A stretch of 64,000 nt of DNA from Larkinella insperata (lineage in GTDB: Bacteria; Bacteroidota; Bacteroidia; Cytophagales; Spirosomataceae): the NCBI RefSeq assembly GCF_026248825.1, contig NZ_CP110973.1, forward strand, positions 1,860,001-1,924,000, read 5' to 3'. Both the position numbers and the translations under genes were made by a program. A model generated the notes under the pieces. The model was not told the DNA's origin. It made no database searches and saw nothing but the letters and a program-made list of their open reading frames with translations. Positions 49,281-58,081 of this stretch are shown here, one piece after another; positions within the stretch are counted from its first letter, which is position 1, and each line of letters starts with the position of its first letter.

Positions 49281-50012
49281 TTACTCCAGGCGCGTAATGC
49301 GCTGTTCTTCCACCAGTGGCGCTCCCAGCAAGCGGAGATACACCTGCACCAGCGTCACGATGGACGCCCGGGCGTATTCCCGCACTTTACTCAGGCCCAT
49401 TTTCTGATAATACACCAGACTGGTTTGGTCGCCGGTCAGTTCGAGCGGTTGGGTGGGCAGGTTCAGAACGGCCGCCAGCAGGTCGAGCGGCACAAAGTGG
49501 CGACTGTCTCCGAAACGCCACATTTCCAGTACATCCTGATGGGGAATATCCCAGGGCTTACGACCCGACAGGCGCAGAGCCGCTGGCAGCTGGTGGCCGT
49601 GAACCAGCATCCGGCGACACAAATACGGGTAGTCAAATTCCTTCCCGTTGTGCGCGCAGAGGATCAGTTCGTTAGAGGGGTATTTTTCAATGATGTTAAT
49701 AAATTCGCCCAGCAACGCTTCTTCGTCGTCGTTGGCGAGCGTTTTCACTTTCAGGAACACATTGTTGTCATCGTCCCAGTACAACCCACCGATTCCGATA
49801 CAGACAATTTTACCGTATTCGGCGTAATAGGAAGCCCGGGTATCGTACCATTTGGCCGCCGACCAGTTCTCGTCGTTTTGGAAGTAACTGGTTTTCTGCC
49901 CCCACTGCTGCTGTATTCGCTCATCCAGGTCGTTGTACGATGGCGCTCCGGCAACGGTTTTAATATCAATGAATAAAAGGTTTTTGAGTCGTTTTTTCCA
50001 AGATACGGGCAT
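49281..50012 (-). CDS. DEDD 3'-5' exonuclease-like protein lacking catalytic residues
   Basis: A 243-residue protein with the ribonuclease H-like fold of the PolB-exonuclease-like group. Family segments are GKIVCIGIGGLYWDDD, LCAHNGKEFDYPYLCRRM and VPLDLLAAVLNLP. The first catalytic motif, normally Asp-x-Glu, reads Asp16-Ile-Lys18, and the last motif, normally an Asp in a YCxxD context, reads YARASIV with Ser217. Two of four metal ligands are thus lost, so the protein is probably not an active nuclease; it may bind nucleic acid. It lies downstream of a small unknown gene and lipB. Confidence 0.8.
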   Translation of the reverse strand: MPVSWKKRLKNLLFIDIKTVAGAPSYNDLDERIQQQWGQKTSYFQNDENWSAAKWYDTRASYYAEYGKIVCIGIGGLYWDDDNNVFLKVKTLANDDEEALLGEFINIIEKYPSNELILCAHNGKEFDYPYLCRRMLVHGHQLPAALRLSGRKPWDIPHQDVLEMWRFGDSRHFVPLDLLAAVLNLPTQPLELTGDQTSLVYYQKMGLSKVREYARASIVTLVQVYLRLLGAPLVEEQRITRLE

Positions 50013-50028
50013 AAGCGTGACAAAAAGA

Positions 50029-50442
50029 TCAGGCGTGTAGGATTCCTTCCAGCCCCAACTCCTGAATTGGAATCAGGTTCTGTTCGGTAATGCTGTCAGG
50101 CACGAAGATAAACTTTTTGTCAAAAATCTGGTCGCCGATGTAATAGCTAACCCAATATTGATTATTCAAATGAAAAACATCGGGCATAATGGTTTCTACC
50201 ACAACGTGTTCGCCGGGTTGCAATCCCTCAAAATAATGCCGCAGCGTGGACGTCGTCTGTGATTGCTGCTGCGTCTCATCGGCAAAGCCGTAGCCCTTCG
50301 AAGTCACAAAGACGTTTCGGATGGCAACGTCATTTTGATTGATTAAGTACACCTGCCAATCATACTCATTAAGCTCCGTCAGTTTTCGCGCAATCACGAC
50401 CTGAACTCCTTCTACCGGCAAAAACGAAATATCTCTCTTCAT
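50029..50442 (-). CDS. Small conserved protein of unknown function
   Basis: A 137-residue soluble protein with no signal peptide. It has a beta-rich pattern (VQVVIARKLTELNEYDWQVY, GEHVVVETIMPDVF, YWVSYYIGDQIFDKKFIFV) and no recognised catalytic motif. I recall close relatives in Cytophagales, where database names vary and are unreliable. It is 16 bases upstream of the exonuclease-like gene on the same strand, so the two are probably co-expressed. Confidence 0.65.
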   Translation of the reverse strand: MKRDISFLPVEGVQVVIARKLTELNEYDWQVYLINQNDVAIRNVFVTSKGYGFADETQQQSQTTSTLRHYFEGLQPGEHVVVETIMPDVFHLNNQYWVSYYIGDQIFDKKFIFVPDSITEQNLIPIQELGLEGILHA

Positions 50443-50510
50443 CTAATCTATCGTCACAGACCTGGCCACGCAGGCTTTCGTCCGTGCTTTCATTCTTTTT
50501 TATTGGTTCA

Positions 50511-51272
50511 TCATACTTCCAACGGGCGAAAGCCCGACGGTTCATGCATCAACTCCATTCCGAACAAATCGGCCAGGTGGTGCGTCACACGTTCGGCCAC
50601 TTCTGCAACCGGAACTTCCCGCCCCAACTCGGCCTGCATCGACGTAACGGCTTTGTCGGAAATGCCGCACGGCACGATGTGATTAAAGTACCCCAAATCC
50701 GTGTTCACGTTCAGCGCAAAGCCGTGCATCGTTACCCAACGGCTCGCTTTAACGCCCATTGCGCAGATTTTTCGCGGACCGTTGGATTGTTTTTCTTCCG
50801 TTTCGTAATCCAGCCAGACGCCCGTCAACCCATCAATCCGCCCTGCATCCAGACCGTAATCCGCCAGCGTCCGGATGATGGCTTCTTCCAGTAAACGCAT
50901 GTACCGGTGGATATCGGTAAAAAAGTTATCCAGATCCAGAATCGGGTACCCCACCAACTGCCCCGGACCATGATAGGTTATGTCACCACCGCGGTTGATT
51001 TTGTAATACGTCGCCCCAATCTTCTGCAAAAACGCATCGTTCGCCAGCAAATGGTCCTGCTTTCCGCTTTTCCCGAGCGTGTAAACATGCGGGTGCTGAC
51101 AGAATAAAAGGTAATTGGGCGTCAGCGTATGTCCGTCGGCAGGCCGATTCCGATTATCGATTTTAGCCGCAACGATGTCCGCCAGCAACCGTTCCTGATA
51201 GTCCCAACCCGACTGATAATCAATAAGTCCCAGATCTTGAACCTGGACTCGTTTGTTACAAATGGTGTTCAT
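50511..51272 (-). CDS. lipB: Octanoyltransferase LipB
   Basis: A 253-residue enzyme that moves octanoyl from acyl carrier protein to lipoate-dependent proteins. Motifs RGGDITYHGPGQLVGYPI, GLTGVWL and KICAMGVKASRWVTMHGFAL carry the conserved Lys, and VPCGI the catalytic Cys. Glycine decarboxylase GcvP in this window is part of the same lipoate-dependent system. LipB is divergent from the YraN gene. Confidence 0.95.
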   Translation of the reverse strand: MNTICNKRVQVQDLGLIDYQSGWDYQERLLADIVAAKIDNRNRPADGHTLTPNYLLFCQHPHVYTLGKSGKQDHLLANDAFLQKIGATYYKINRGGDITYHGPGQLVGYPILDLDNFFTDIHRYMRLLEEAIIRTLADYGLDAGRIDGLTGVWLDYETEEKQSNGPRKICAMGVKASRWVTMHGFALNVNTDLGYFNHIVPCGISDKAVTSMQAELGREVPVAEVAERVTHHLADLFGMELMHEPSGFRPLEV

Positions 51273-51364
51273 GACAGTCTTGTCCTTAGAGAAAAAACAC
51301 CAAAACCGGGCCTTTTCGTTCGTATCCGTTCCGATCGTTTTACGTCTAAACCGAAAACCGTTTT

Positions 51365-51718
51365 ATGGCGCAGCACAATGACACCGGCAAACAGGGGGAA
51401 GACGAGGCCGTCCGTTACCTCGAACAGAAAGGTTACCACGTTCTGGAACGCAACTACCGCCACCAGCACGCGGAAATTGATTTAGTGGCCCGCAAAGGCA
51501 GGCTACTTATTTTTGTTGAGGTCAAAACCCGCAGCAACACCCGCTTCGGTCACCCGGAAGAGTTTGTTACCTACACCAAAGCCCGGCTGGTTATGAAAGC
51601 CGCTGAACACTACATCTTCACGAAAGACTGGCAACACGATGTACGTTTTGACGTTGTTGCGGTAACGGTGTTCCCGGAAGAAGTGACCATCAGGCATTTA
51701 GAGGATGCTTTTCACTGA
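51365..51718 (+). CDS. YraN-family (UPF0102) nuclease-fold protein
   Basis: A 117-residue member of the restriction-endonuclease-like UPF0102 family. GEDEAVRYLEQKGYHVLERN, HAEIDLVARKG and LLIFVEVKTRS carry the Asp and the ExK elements of the fold, and KARLVMKAAEHYI follows. Its cell role is unknown; it has been linked to recombination or DNA processing. It is 91 bases from the divergent lipB gene. Confidence 0.9.
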   Translation: MAQHNDTGKQGEDEAVRYLEQKGYHVLERNYRHQHAEIDLVARKGRLLIFVEVKTRSNTRFGHPEEFVTYTKARLVMKAAEHYIFTKDWQHDVRFDVVAVTVFPEEVTIRHLEDAFH

Positions 51719-51786
51719 TTTTGTTTCCCGTAAAAAAAACGGTAGATTCGGCAACAGAAACGGATCGATTCATTTAGTAAAACAGT

Positions 51787-53313
51787 ATGCGGTTCCTCGT
51801 GTTGCTAATGGCGCTGAGCCTCGGCACGGCTTATTGTTTTCCGGCACCCCCGAAAAAAACGGCTTATCGCCCCCGGGTGTATAGTGTCGAACAGCTTCGA
51901 AGCGACTTTGCCGTGCTTCGGAAGACGCTGGAAGAGCGCCATCCGAGCCTGTACCGGTATGTCCCGCGCGAGAAAATGAATCAGCAATTTGATTCGGTGT
52001 TCCGGCAGCTTTACCGCCCGATGACGGAGGTTGAATTCCGCGATTTGCTTCGCCCCCTGATCGTGCAGATCCGCTGCGGGCACACCGATGTGCAGGAATC
52101 CCTCTACACCAGCCGCTCAACCCGAAAACCGCAGCCGGAATGGTTGCCGTTTGACATTATTCTGCAAAACGACCGGCTGTTTATCGGTCGCAACCGCAGC
52201 ACGGATTCCTCGCTGATCTGCGGTACGGAAGTGCTGAAATTAGGAAACTATCCGGTTAAGGACATCATCCAGGCCGCCCGCGACCGCTGGCCGTCGGACG
52301 GCTACAACCAGACCTTCAAAAACTATTTTCTCGAATTATATCACTTGGAGGACACCTACTGGCGGCATTTCAGCGGGCGCTCGCCCTGGACACTGACCGT
52401 TCGGGATACCACTGGCACGGAGCGCCTGACCACCGTTCGCCGTCGTCCGGTTGCTTCGGGTGACCTGCAAACCAGCCCGGCTCCCGCGACGGTCAAGCGC
52501 AGCAAAAAAAGCCGCCACCGAACGGAAGCGTCGTATGATGAAGACGATGCCAAGCTGCAATTGATGCGCTCCCTGCATTTCATCAACAGCGACTCAACGG
52601 CGGCCATGCTGATTATCAATAGCTTCGGCTACGAGCGTTACCAGTCATTTCACCGGGAAGTTTTTGAAACGCTGGAAAAACAGAAGGTTCAGGACCTGGT
52701 GATCGACCTGCGGCAGAATACCGGGGGCAACGCCGAAATCGGGTCGGATCTGATGTCGTACCTCATGAAATCCGATTTCCGGCAGGTCGACCGGGCGGAG
52801 TGCCGCGTGCGTCGGCCCAACGCCTGCTCGTATTTCGACCGGAAAGAAAAACGGGTTTTGCGCCAGAACTTCCGATTTATGCGAGCCGAAGGTGGCCGCT
52901 ATCACTTCGGCAAATCCAACGTTGGCTGGAACAAACCCGCATCCGAACACCGCTTTACCGGCCGGGTTTATATTTTGACCAGTGGCCGGACCTTCTCGGC
53001 CGCATCCATTTTTACGGCCAGCCTCAAAGCCCAGCGGACGGTGACGATCATCGGTCAGGAAACCGGCGGGGGCGAAGCAGGCTGCAACGGCGGCATCATC
53101 CAGACGCTGACCTTACCTGAAACGCGGCTCCGCGTGCGGTTTCCGGTCTTCTGGATTGCCACGGCCAGCCGGAACCCGGATCAGGGCCGGGGCGTGATGC
53201 CCGATTATTCGATTGAATACACCGTCCGGGACCGCATCAAGCAGCGTGATCGGGATCTGGAGAAAGCCCTCGAACTAATTCAGTCCGGGAAGCGCAAAAT
53301 GACATTACGCTGA
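51787..53313 (+). CDS. Secreted S41-family peptidase-like protein
   Basis: A 508-residue exported protein with signal peptide MRFLVLLMALSLGTAYCF. An N-terminal helical part (LRSDFAVLRKTLEERHPSLYRY) and a segment including LIVQIRCGHTDVQ precede the C-terminal protease core. There TSGRTFSAASIFTASLKAQ holds the likely nucleophile Ser, and IGQETGGGEAGCNGG the oxyanion region of the tail-specific protease fold. A Lys/Arg-rich insert of about 35 residues (PATVKRSKKSRHRT) interrupts the middle. The C-terminal Lys required by typical CTPs was not located, so activity is uncertain. It ends at a long terminator. Confidence 0.82.
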   Translation: MRFLVLLMALSLGTAYCFPAPPKKTAYRPRVYSVEQLRSDFAVLRKTLEERHPSLYRYVPREKMNQQFDSVFRQLYRPMTEVEFRDLLRPLIVQIRCGHTDVQESLYTSRSTRKPQPEWLPFDIILQNDRLFIGRNRSTDSSLICGTEVLKLGNYPVKDIIQAARDRWPSDGYNQTFKNYFLELYHLEDTYWRHFSGRSPWTLTVRDTTGTERLTTVRRRPVASGDLQTSPAPATVKRSKKSRHRTEASYDEDDAKLQLMRSLHFINSDSTAAMLIINSFGYERYQSFHREVFETLEKQKVQDLVIDLRQNTGGNAEIGSDLMSYLMKSDFRQVDRAECRVRRPNACSYFDRKEKRVLRQNFRFMRAEGGRYHFGKSNVGWNKPASEHRFTGRVYILTSGRTFSAASIFTASLKAQRTVTIIGQETGGGEAGCNGGIIQTLTLPETRLRVRFPVFWIATASRNPDQGRGVMPDYSIEYTVRDRIKQRDRDLEKALELIQSGKRKMTLR

Positions 53314-53321
53314 TTTTTTCA

Positions 53322-53370
53322 GTACACAAAAAAGCCGCTTCTGATAACCAGAAGCGGCTTTTTTGTGTAC
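53322..53370. terminator. Perfect 22-bp inverted-repeat bidirectional terminator
   Basis: Arms 53322-53343 and 53349-53370 are exact reverse complements around ATAAC, with A6/T6 tracts in the arms. It separates the convergent S41 peptidase and gcvP genes. Confidence 0.88.
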
Positions 53371-53387
53371 TTATAATTGAAGTTGAC

Positions 53388-56285
53388 TTACAAATTCTGT
53401 TCAGCCGTTGCCGGCTCTGCAGTTTCGCCAGCGTATTCCTCCGTCGGCAGACACGCGCAAACCAGGTTCCGGTCCCCGTAGGCGTTGTCGATCCGGCTGA
53501 CACTCGGCCAGAACTTCCGCGCTTTCACATACGGCAGCGGAAAAGCGGCTTTCTCACGGCTGTACGGACGATCCCACTGGTCGGCGATGAACACGCCAAC
53601 GGTGTGGGGCGCGTGTTTCAGCACGTTACTGGCTTTGTCGGCTTTGCCTTCTTCTACCTCACGGATTTCGGCCCGGATGCTGATCAGAGCGTCGCAGAAC
53701 CGGTCGAGTTCGTCTTTTGATTCGGATTCGGTCGGCTCGATCATCATCGTGCCCGGCACCGGGAACGAAACCGTCGGCGCATGGAAACCGTAGTCCATCA
53801 GGCGCTTCGCAATATCTTCCACTTCGACACCAGCGGCTTTGAACGGCCGGCAATCGACAATCATTTCGTGGGCACAACGACCGTTTTTGCCCGTATACAA
53901 AATCGGATAATGCTCTTCCAGACGCGCTTTCAGGTAGTTGGCGTTTAGAATGGCCGTTTTGGTCGCATTCGTCAAGCCTTCCCCGCCCATCATCGCAATG
54001 TAAGCGTATGAAATCGTCAGGATGCTGGCCGATCCGTAAGGGGCCGCCGAGATGGCGTGAATGGCCTGTTTACCGCCCGTTTCGACCATCGGGTTACCCG
54101 GCAGGAACGGCGCCAGATGCTCGACCACACCGATCGGCCCCATACCCGGCCCACCGCCACCGTGCGGAATGCAGAAGGTTTTGTGCAGGTTCAGGTGGCA
54201 GACGTCAGCCCCAATGGTGGCCGGACTCGTCAGCCCAACCTGAGCATTCATGTTGGCCCCGTCCATGTACACCTGTCCGCCGTGTTCGTGGATAATCTCG
54301 CAGATTTCCTTGATGGTTTCTTCAAACACCCCGTGCGTTGAGGGGTACGTTACCATCAGACACGACAGATCGTTGCTGTATTGTTCGGCTTTCGCCCGCA
54401 GGTCAGCCACGTCAATATTACCGCGTTCGTCGCACTTCACGATCACGACTTTCATTCCGGCCATAACGGCGCTGGCGGGGTTGGTTCCGTGCGCCGACGA
54501 CGGAATCAGCGACACGTTGCGGTGTCCTTCGTTCCGGCTTTCGTGGTACGCCCGGATCACCATCAGACCGGCGTATTCGCCCTGCGCACCGGAGTTGGGT
54601 TGCAGCGACATAGCCGCAAAACCGGTGATTTCACAAAGCCAGCGGCTCAGGTCGTCTACAAGCTTCTGGTAGCCCGCAGCCTGGTCTTTCGGCGCAAACG
54701 GGTGAATGTTACCGAACTCCGGCCAGGTCACCGGGATCATCTCGGCGGTTGCGTTCAGCTTCATGGTGCAGCTACCGAGCGAAATCATCGAGTGCACCAG
54801 CGAGAGGTCTTTCTCTTCCAGCGACTTTAGATACCGTAGCATCTGGTGCTCGGTATGATGCGTATTGAAAACCGGGTGGGTCAGGTAGTCCGACTGGCGA
54901 ACCAGCCGGTCGGGCCAGTTAAACGACAGCGTTGCGGTAGCGGCATCCAGATCGCCGGAAACCCCGAAAACGTCCAGCAACTGAATCACGTCATCCACCG
55001 TTTTGGCTTCGTCGAAAGAAACGCTCACCCGCTCATCGTCCAGGTACCGCAGATTCACGCCCGCCGTCCGCGCCGATTTCCGCAGCGATTCCACATCGTC
55101 AACCACCACCGTGACGGTATCGAAGTAATTCTGCGTCAGAATTTTATAATCGTTCCAGCGCAAAACCGTTGCGAAAAGCCTGGTCAGGCCGTGCACTCGT
55201 TCGGCAATGGCTTTGAGCCGCTGCGGACCGTGATAAACGGCGTAGCTACCCGCCATGACGGCCAGCAGTACCTGCGCCGTACAAATGTTGGAAGTGGCTT
55301 TTTCCCGGCGAATGTGCTGTTCGCGAGTTTGCAGGGCCATCCGCAGAGCTGGATTGCCCTGGGCGTCGACCGAAACCCCGATGATCCGGCCCGGAATCTG
55401 CCGCTTGAACGCTTCACGGGTAGCGAAATAAGCTGCGTGCGGACCGCCGTAGCCCATCGGCACGCCAAACCGTTGCGACGAACCCACCACAATATCGGCT
55501 CCCATTTCACCCGGAGGGGTCAGCAACGTCAGGCTCAGCAGATCGGCAGCCACGGCCACGAAAACGTTGTGTTCATGAGCAGCCGCGATCAGATCGGTGT
55601 AATCAAACACCTCGCCGTCGGAAGCCGGGTATTGCAGCAGCATCCCGAACAGATCATCCTGCGTGACGTTTACCTGCTGGTGATCGCCCACCAGAACTTG
55701 GATGCCCAGGGGCGTAGCCCGTGTTTTGACCACGTCGATGGTCTGCGGGTGGCAACGTTCGGACACAAAAAACGTCGCGGCCGATTTCTTGGCCGCCGGG
55801 CGCTGGGCGTACAGCACGTGCATGGCTTCGGCAGCCGCCGTTGCTTCATCCAGCAGCGAGGCATTGGCGATTTCCATGCCGGTCAGGTCAATGACCACGG
55901 TTTGGAAATTAAGCAGAGCTTCCAGCCGTCCCTGAGCAATTTCCGCCTGATAGGGCGTATAAGCGGTGTACCAGGCCGGATTTTCCAGTATATTGCGCAG
56001 AATCACATTCGGCGTGATGGTATCGTAGTATCCCGCGCCGATGAACGATTTATAAATCTTGTTCTGTTGAGCGAGCTTTTTAAAGTCGGCCAGAAACTGG
56101 TGCTCGGATTTGGCCTGCGGCAAATCGAGTGGTTTTTCAAGCCGAATGAGCGCCGGAACGGTCTGGTCGATGAGTTCGTCCACCGAAGCAACGCCGATGG
56201 TTTTCAGAATGGCATTGGTTTGAGAAACATCCGAACCGTTGTGACGGTCTTCGAAACGTTCCTGATAGTGTAGGTTGATCTTCAT
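53388..56285 (-). CDS. gcvP: Glycine dehydrogenase (aminomethyl-transferring), P protein
   Basis: A 965-residue fused P protein of the glycine cleavage system. It is PLP-dependent and decarboxylates glycine and passes the aminomethyl group to lipoyl-H protein. The PLP lysine is in CHLNLHKTFCIPHGGGG at about residue 702. The N-terminal half (SFIGAGYYDTITPNVILRNI, TPYQAEIAQGRLEALLNFQT) and the C-terminal half (SLGSCTMKLNATAEMIPVTW) are both intact. GcvT and GcvH are not in this window. TATTTTTG on the minus strand at 56372-56365 is a possible -7 element. Confidence 0.96.
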   Translation of the reverse strand: MKINLHYQERFEDRHNGSDVSQTNAILKTIGVASVDELIDQTVPALIRLEKPLDLPQAKSEHQFLADFKKLAQQNKIYKSFIGAGYYDTITPNVILRNILENPAWYTAYTPYQAEIAQGRLEALLNFQTVVIDLTGMEIANASLLDEATAAAEAMHVLYAQRPAAKKSAATFFVSERCHPQTIDVVKTRATPLGIQVLVGDHQQVNVTQDDLFGMLLQYPASDGEVFDYTDLIAAAHEHNVFVAVAADLLSLTLLTPPGEMGADIVVGSSQRFGVPMGYGGPHAAYFATREAFKRQIPGRIIGVSVDAQGNPALRMALQTREQHIRREKATSNICTAQVLLAVMAGSYAVYHGPQRLKAIAERVHGLTRLFATVLRWNDYKILTQNYFDTVTVVVDDVESLRKSARTAGVNLRYLDDERVSVSFDEAKTVDDVIQLLDVFGVSGDLDAATATLSFNWPDRLVRQSDYLTHPVFNTHHTEHQMLRYLKSLEEKDLSLVHSMISLGSCTMKLNATAEMIPVTWPEFGNIHPFAPKDQAAGYQKLVDDLSRWLCEITGFAAMSLQPNSGAQGEYAGLMVIRAYHESRNEGHRNVSLIPSSAHGTNPASAVMAGMKVVIVKCDERGNIDVADLRAKAEQYSNDLSCLMVTYPSTHGVFEETIKEICEIIHEHGGQVYMDGANMNAQVGLTSPATIGADVCHLNLHKTFCIPHGGGGPGMGPIGVVEHLAPFLPGNPMVETGGKQAIHAISAAPYGSASILTISYAYIAMMGGEGLTNATKTAILNANYLKARLEEHYPILYTGKNGRCAHEMIVDCRPFKAAGVEVEDIAKRLMDYGFHAPTVSFPVPGTMMIEPTESESKDELDRFCDALISIRAEIREVEEGKADKASNVLKHAPHTVGVFIADQWDRPYSREKAAFPLPYVKARKFWPSVSRIDNAYGDRNLVCACLPTEEYAGETAEPATAEQNL

Positions 56286-56476
56286 TACCCGTGAAGAGTG
56301 ATTTAGCTGCGAAAGAAGTGACTTTCTTTATATATTACGTACTCGTATTTTTAGAATTTACTTACAAAAATACAAATAATAAATAAACCTGTTTGGTTCC
56401 GTTTCATGAATCCGGTTACGATTTGGTTTTATCCCGTTATTATTAAATTAAAGCCGGCTTTTTGCGCGTCCTAAAA
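56286..56476. other. Divergent AT-rich region between gcvP and the glycan cluster
   Basis: About 190 bases. A -7-like element for gcvP occurs on the minus strand at 56365-56372 (TATTTTTG), but no TTG is spaced 19-20 bases from it. I found no riboswitch-like structure that I could defend, although glycine riboswitches occur upstream of gcv genes in other bacteria. Confidence 0.35.
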
Positions 56477-57304
56477 ATGTCTGTACATCCAACCATCTCT
56501 GTCATCATGCCCGTCCACAACGGCGAACGCTTTCTGGCGGAAGCGATTGAAAGCCTGCTGGGACAGACATTGACAGACTTTGAGCTTATCATCATCAACG
56601 ATGGCTCAACCGATCAATCCGGCCATATTTGCAAAAAGTACCTGGCCATCGACAGCCGAATTCGGCTTCTGACCAATGCCAAACCGCTGGGCAAAGCAGG
56701 CGATCTGGCCAAAGAAATGGGGATGCAGCACGCCAGAGGCCGGTTTATTGCCATCATGGATGCCGACGACGTGGCCAAACCGCACCGGCTGGAACGGCAA
56801 ACGGCTTTTCTGGAAACCCACCCGGACGTATTTCTCTGCGGATCGTGGGCTGAATACATCGATCCCACCGGCCGGGTCTTCCGGGATTGGAAACCCGATA
56901 CGGAATCCAGCCGGATTGTGCGGAACCTGTACTGGAAAAATTCGATCATGCACCCCACCTTTTTTTTCCGGAACGACCCGTCGGCTTTTCCGTTTTACGA
57001 AACAAAATATACGTGGTATAATGATTATTACACGCAGTTGAAACTGATCAAGCAGGGTCGAAAACTGGCCAATGTGCCGGAAATTCTGCTGTCGTACCGG
57101 GTTTCGGGGCAAAGCTCAACGCAGACAGGCATCAAAAAGAAAGTCCTGGAATATTTTCAGATTCGGGACGAAATTGCCCGCTACCCGGCTACCCGGCCCG
57201 ATTTCCGCAGCCGGATGATTGTGCTGGCGCAGCAGTTGGCGGTGGCCTGTCTGCCCGAAAAATGGTTGCTGCGGTTTCATCCGGTTTTCCGGAAAACGAT
57301 CTGA
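56477..57304 (+). CDS. Family 2 glycosyltransferase
   Basis: A 275-residue GT-A fold enzyme. The nucleotide-sugar site is VIMPVHNGERFLAEAIESLL, with the metal-binding acidic cluster in FIAIMDADDVAKPHRLERQ. The C-terminal part holds YTWYNDYYTQLKLIKQG and LSYRVSGQSS. The frame is open from a TTG at 56462, but the ATG at 56477 is preferred. Donor and acceptor are unknown. It starts a forward set of three genes with two methyltransferases and probably builds or decorates a surface glycan. Confidence 0.88.
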   Translation: MSVHPTISVIMPVHNGERFLAEAIESLLGQTLTDFELIIINDGSTDQSGHICKKYLAIDSRIRLLTNAKPLGKAGDLAKEMGMQHARGRFIAIMDADDVAKPHRLERQTAFLETHPDVFLCGSWAEYIDPTGRVFRDWKPDTESSRIVRNLYWKNSIMHPTFFFRNDPSAFPFYETKYTWYNDYYTQLKLIKQGRKLANVPEILLSYRVSGQSSTQTGIKKKVLEYFQIRDEIARYPATRPDFRSRMIVLAQQLAVACLPEKWLLRFHPVFRKTI

Positions 57305-57325
57305 TGACTAAGCTCTTTCACTTCT

Positions 57326-58081
57326 ATGTCCGACTACAACGAAGCGTATCACAACGAAATTGAAGCCAACGCCCGGCGGTCGGCCGAAACTGTCATCGGC
57401 TTTCTGATCCGGCTTTTCCACCCTCAATCGGTCATCGATATAGGCTGCGGACGCGGCACCTGGCTGGCTGAGTGGCAGCGGCAGGGCATCACCGATTTTC
57501 GGGGTGTCGACGGGGGGGGACAGGACCAAAACCGGCTGCTGATTCCGCCCGATCGGTTTCTGGAATACAACTTGAATCAGCCCTTTACGGCTGCCAAACG
57601 CTACGATCTGGTCACCTGTCTGGAGGTAGTCGAACACCTGAAACCGGCCTCGGCCGATACGATTGTGCAAACGCTCACGGGGCTATCGGATGTGGTGGTT
57701 TTCAGCGCAGCCGTGCCGCGGCAGGGCGGTTTTCAGCACATCAACGAGCAGTGGCCCGCCTACTGGGCCGAAAAGTTTGAAGCCGCCGGGTACGTGTTCA
57801 CGGATGGCATTCGCTGGCAACTGATGCCGCACGCGGAAGTGGCCTGGTGGTATCGACAGAATTTGTTTCTAGCCATCCGGAAAGAGCTTTACGAAGCCCG
57901 GTACGGCTTTCTGCCCCGTTTTTCGCCCGACTATTACGTAATGCATAAGCTGGTGTACAAGACGTACGCCAGTTGGTCATACCGGCTTTATTTTACGATT
58001 GAACAGTTTATTTACAACCATTTTCACTCGTTGTACCACGCCATTTACCCAACGATCAAGAAAATTTTAGCGAAGTCATGA
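57326..58081 (+). CDS. Class I SAM-dependent methyltransferase
   Basis: A 251-residue methyltransferase. SAM-binding motif I is VIDIGCGRGTWLAEW, and motif II is visible as DLVTCLEVVEHLKP. The C-terminal part is hydrophobic and aromatic (PDYYVMHKLVYKTYASWSYRLYFT), which may favour membrane association. Its stop codon overlaps the start of the next methyltransferase by four bases (ATGA), a sign of translational coupling. It may methylate a glycan end or lipid-linked sugar (inference from neighbours). Confidence 0.85.
   Translation: MSDYNEAYHNEIEANARRSAETVIGFLIRLFHPQSVIDIGCGRGTWLAEWQRQGITDFRGVDGGGQDQNRLLIPPDRFLEYNLNQPFTAAKRYDLVTCLEVVEHLKPASADTIVQTLTGLSDVVVFSAAVPRQGGFQHINEQWPAYWAEKFEAAGYVFTDGIRWQLMPHAEVAWWYRQNLFLAIRKELYEARYGFLPRFSPDYYVMHKLVYKTYASWSYRLYFTIEQFIYNHFHSLYHAIYPTIKKILAKS

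Noticed and set aside
54846..56273. Long plus-strand open frame (475 codons) antisense to gcvP
   Set aside because: It is a shadow of gcvP in another frame. It has no recognisable motif, is rich in Arg, His and Gln as such shadows are, and gcvP is unmistakable on the other strand.
56286..56476. Glycine riboswitch upstream of gcvP
   Set aside because: The gap is very AT-rich and lacks the paired GGAGA-type cores expected for the aptamer.
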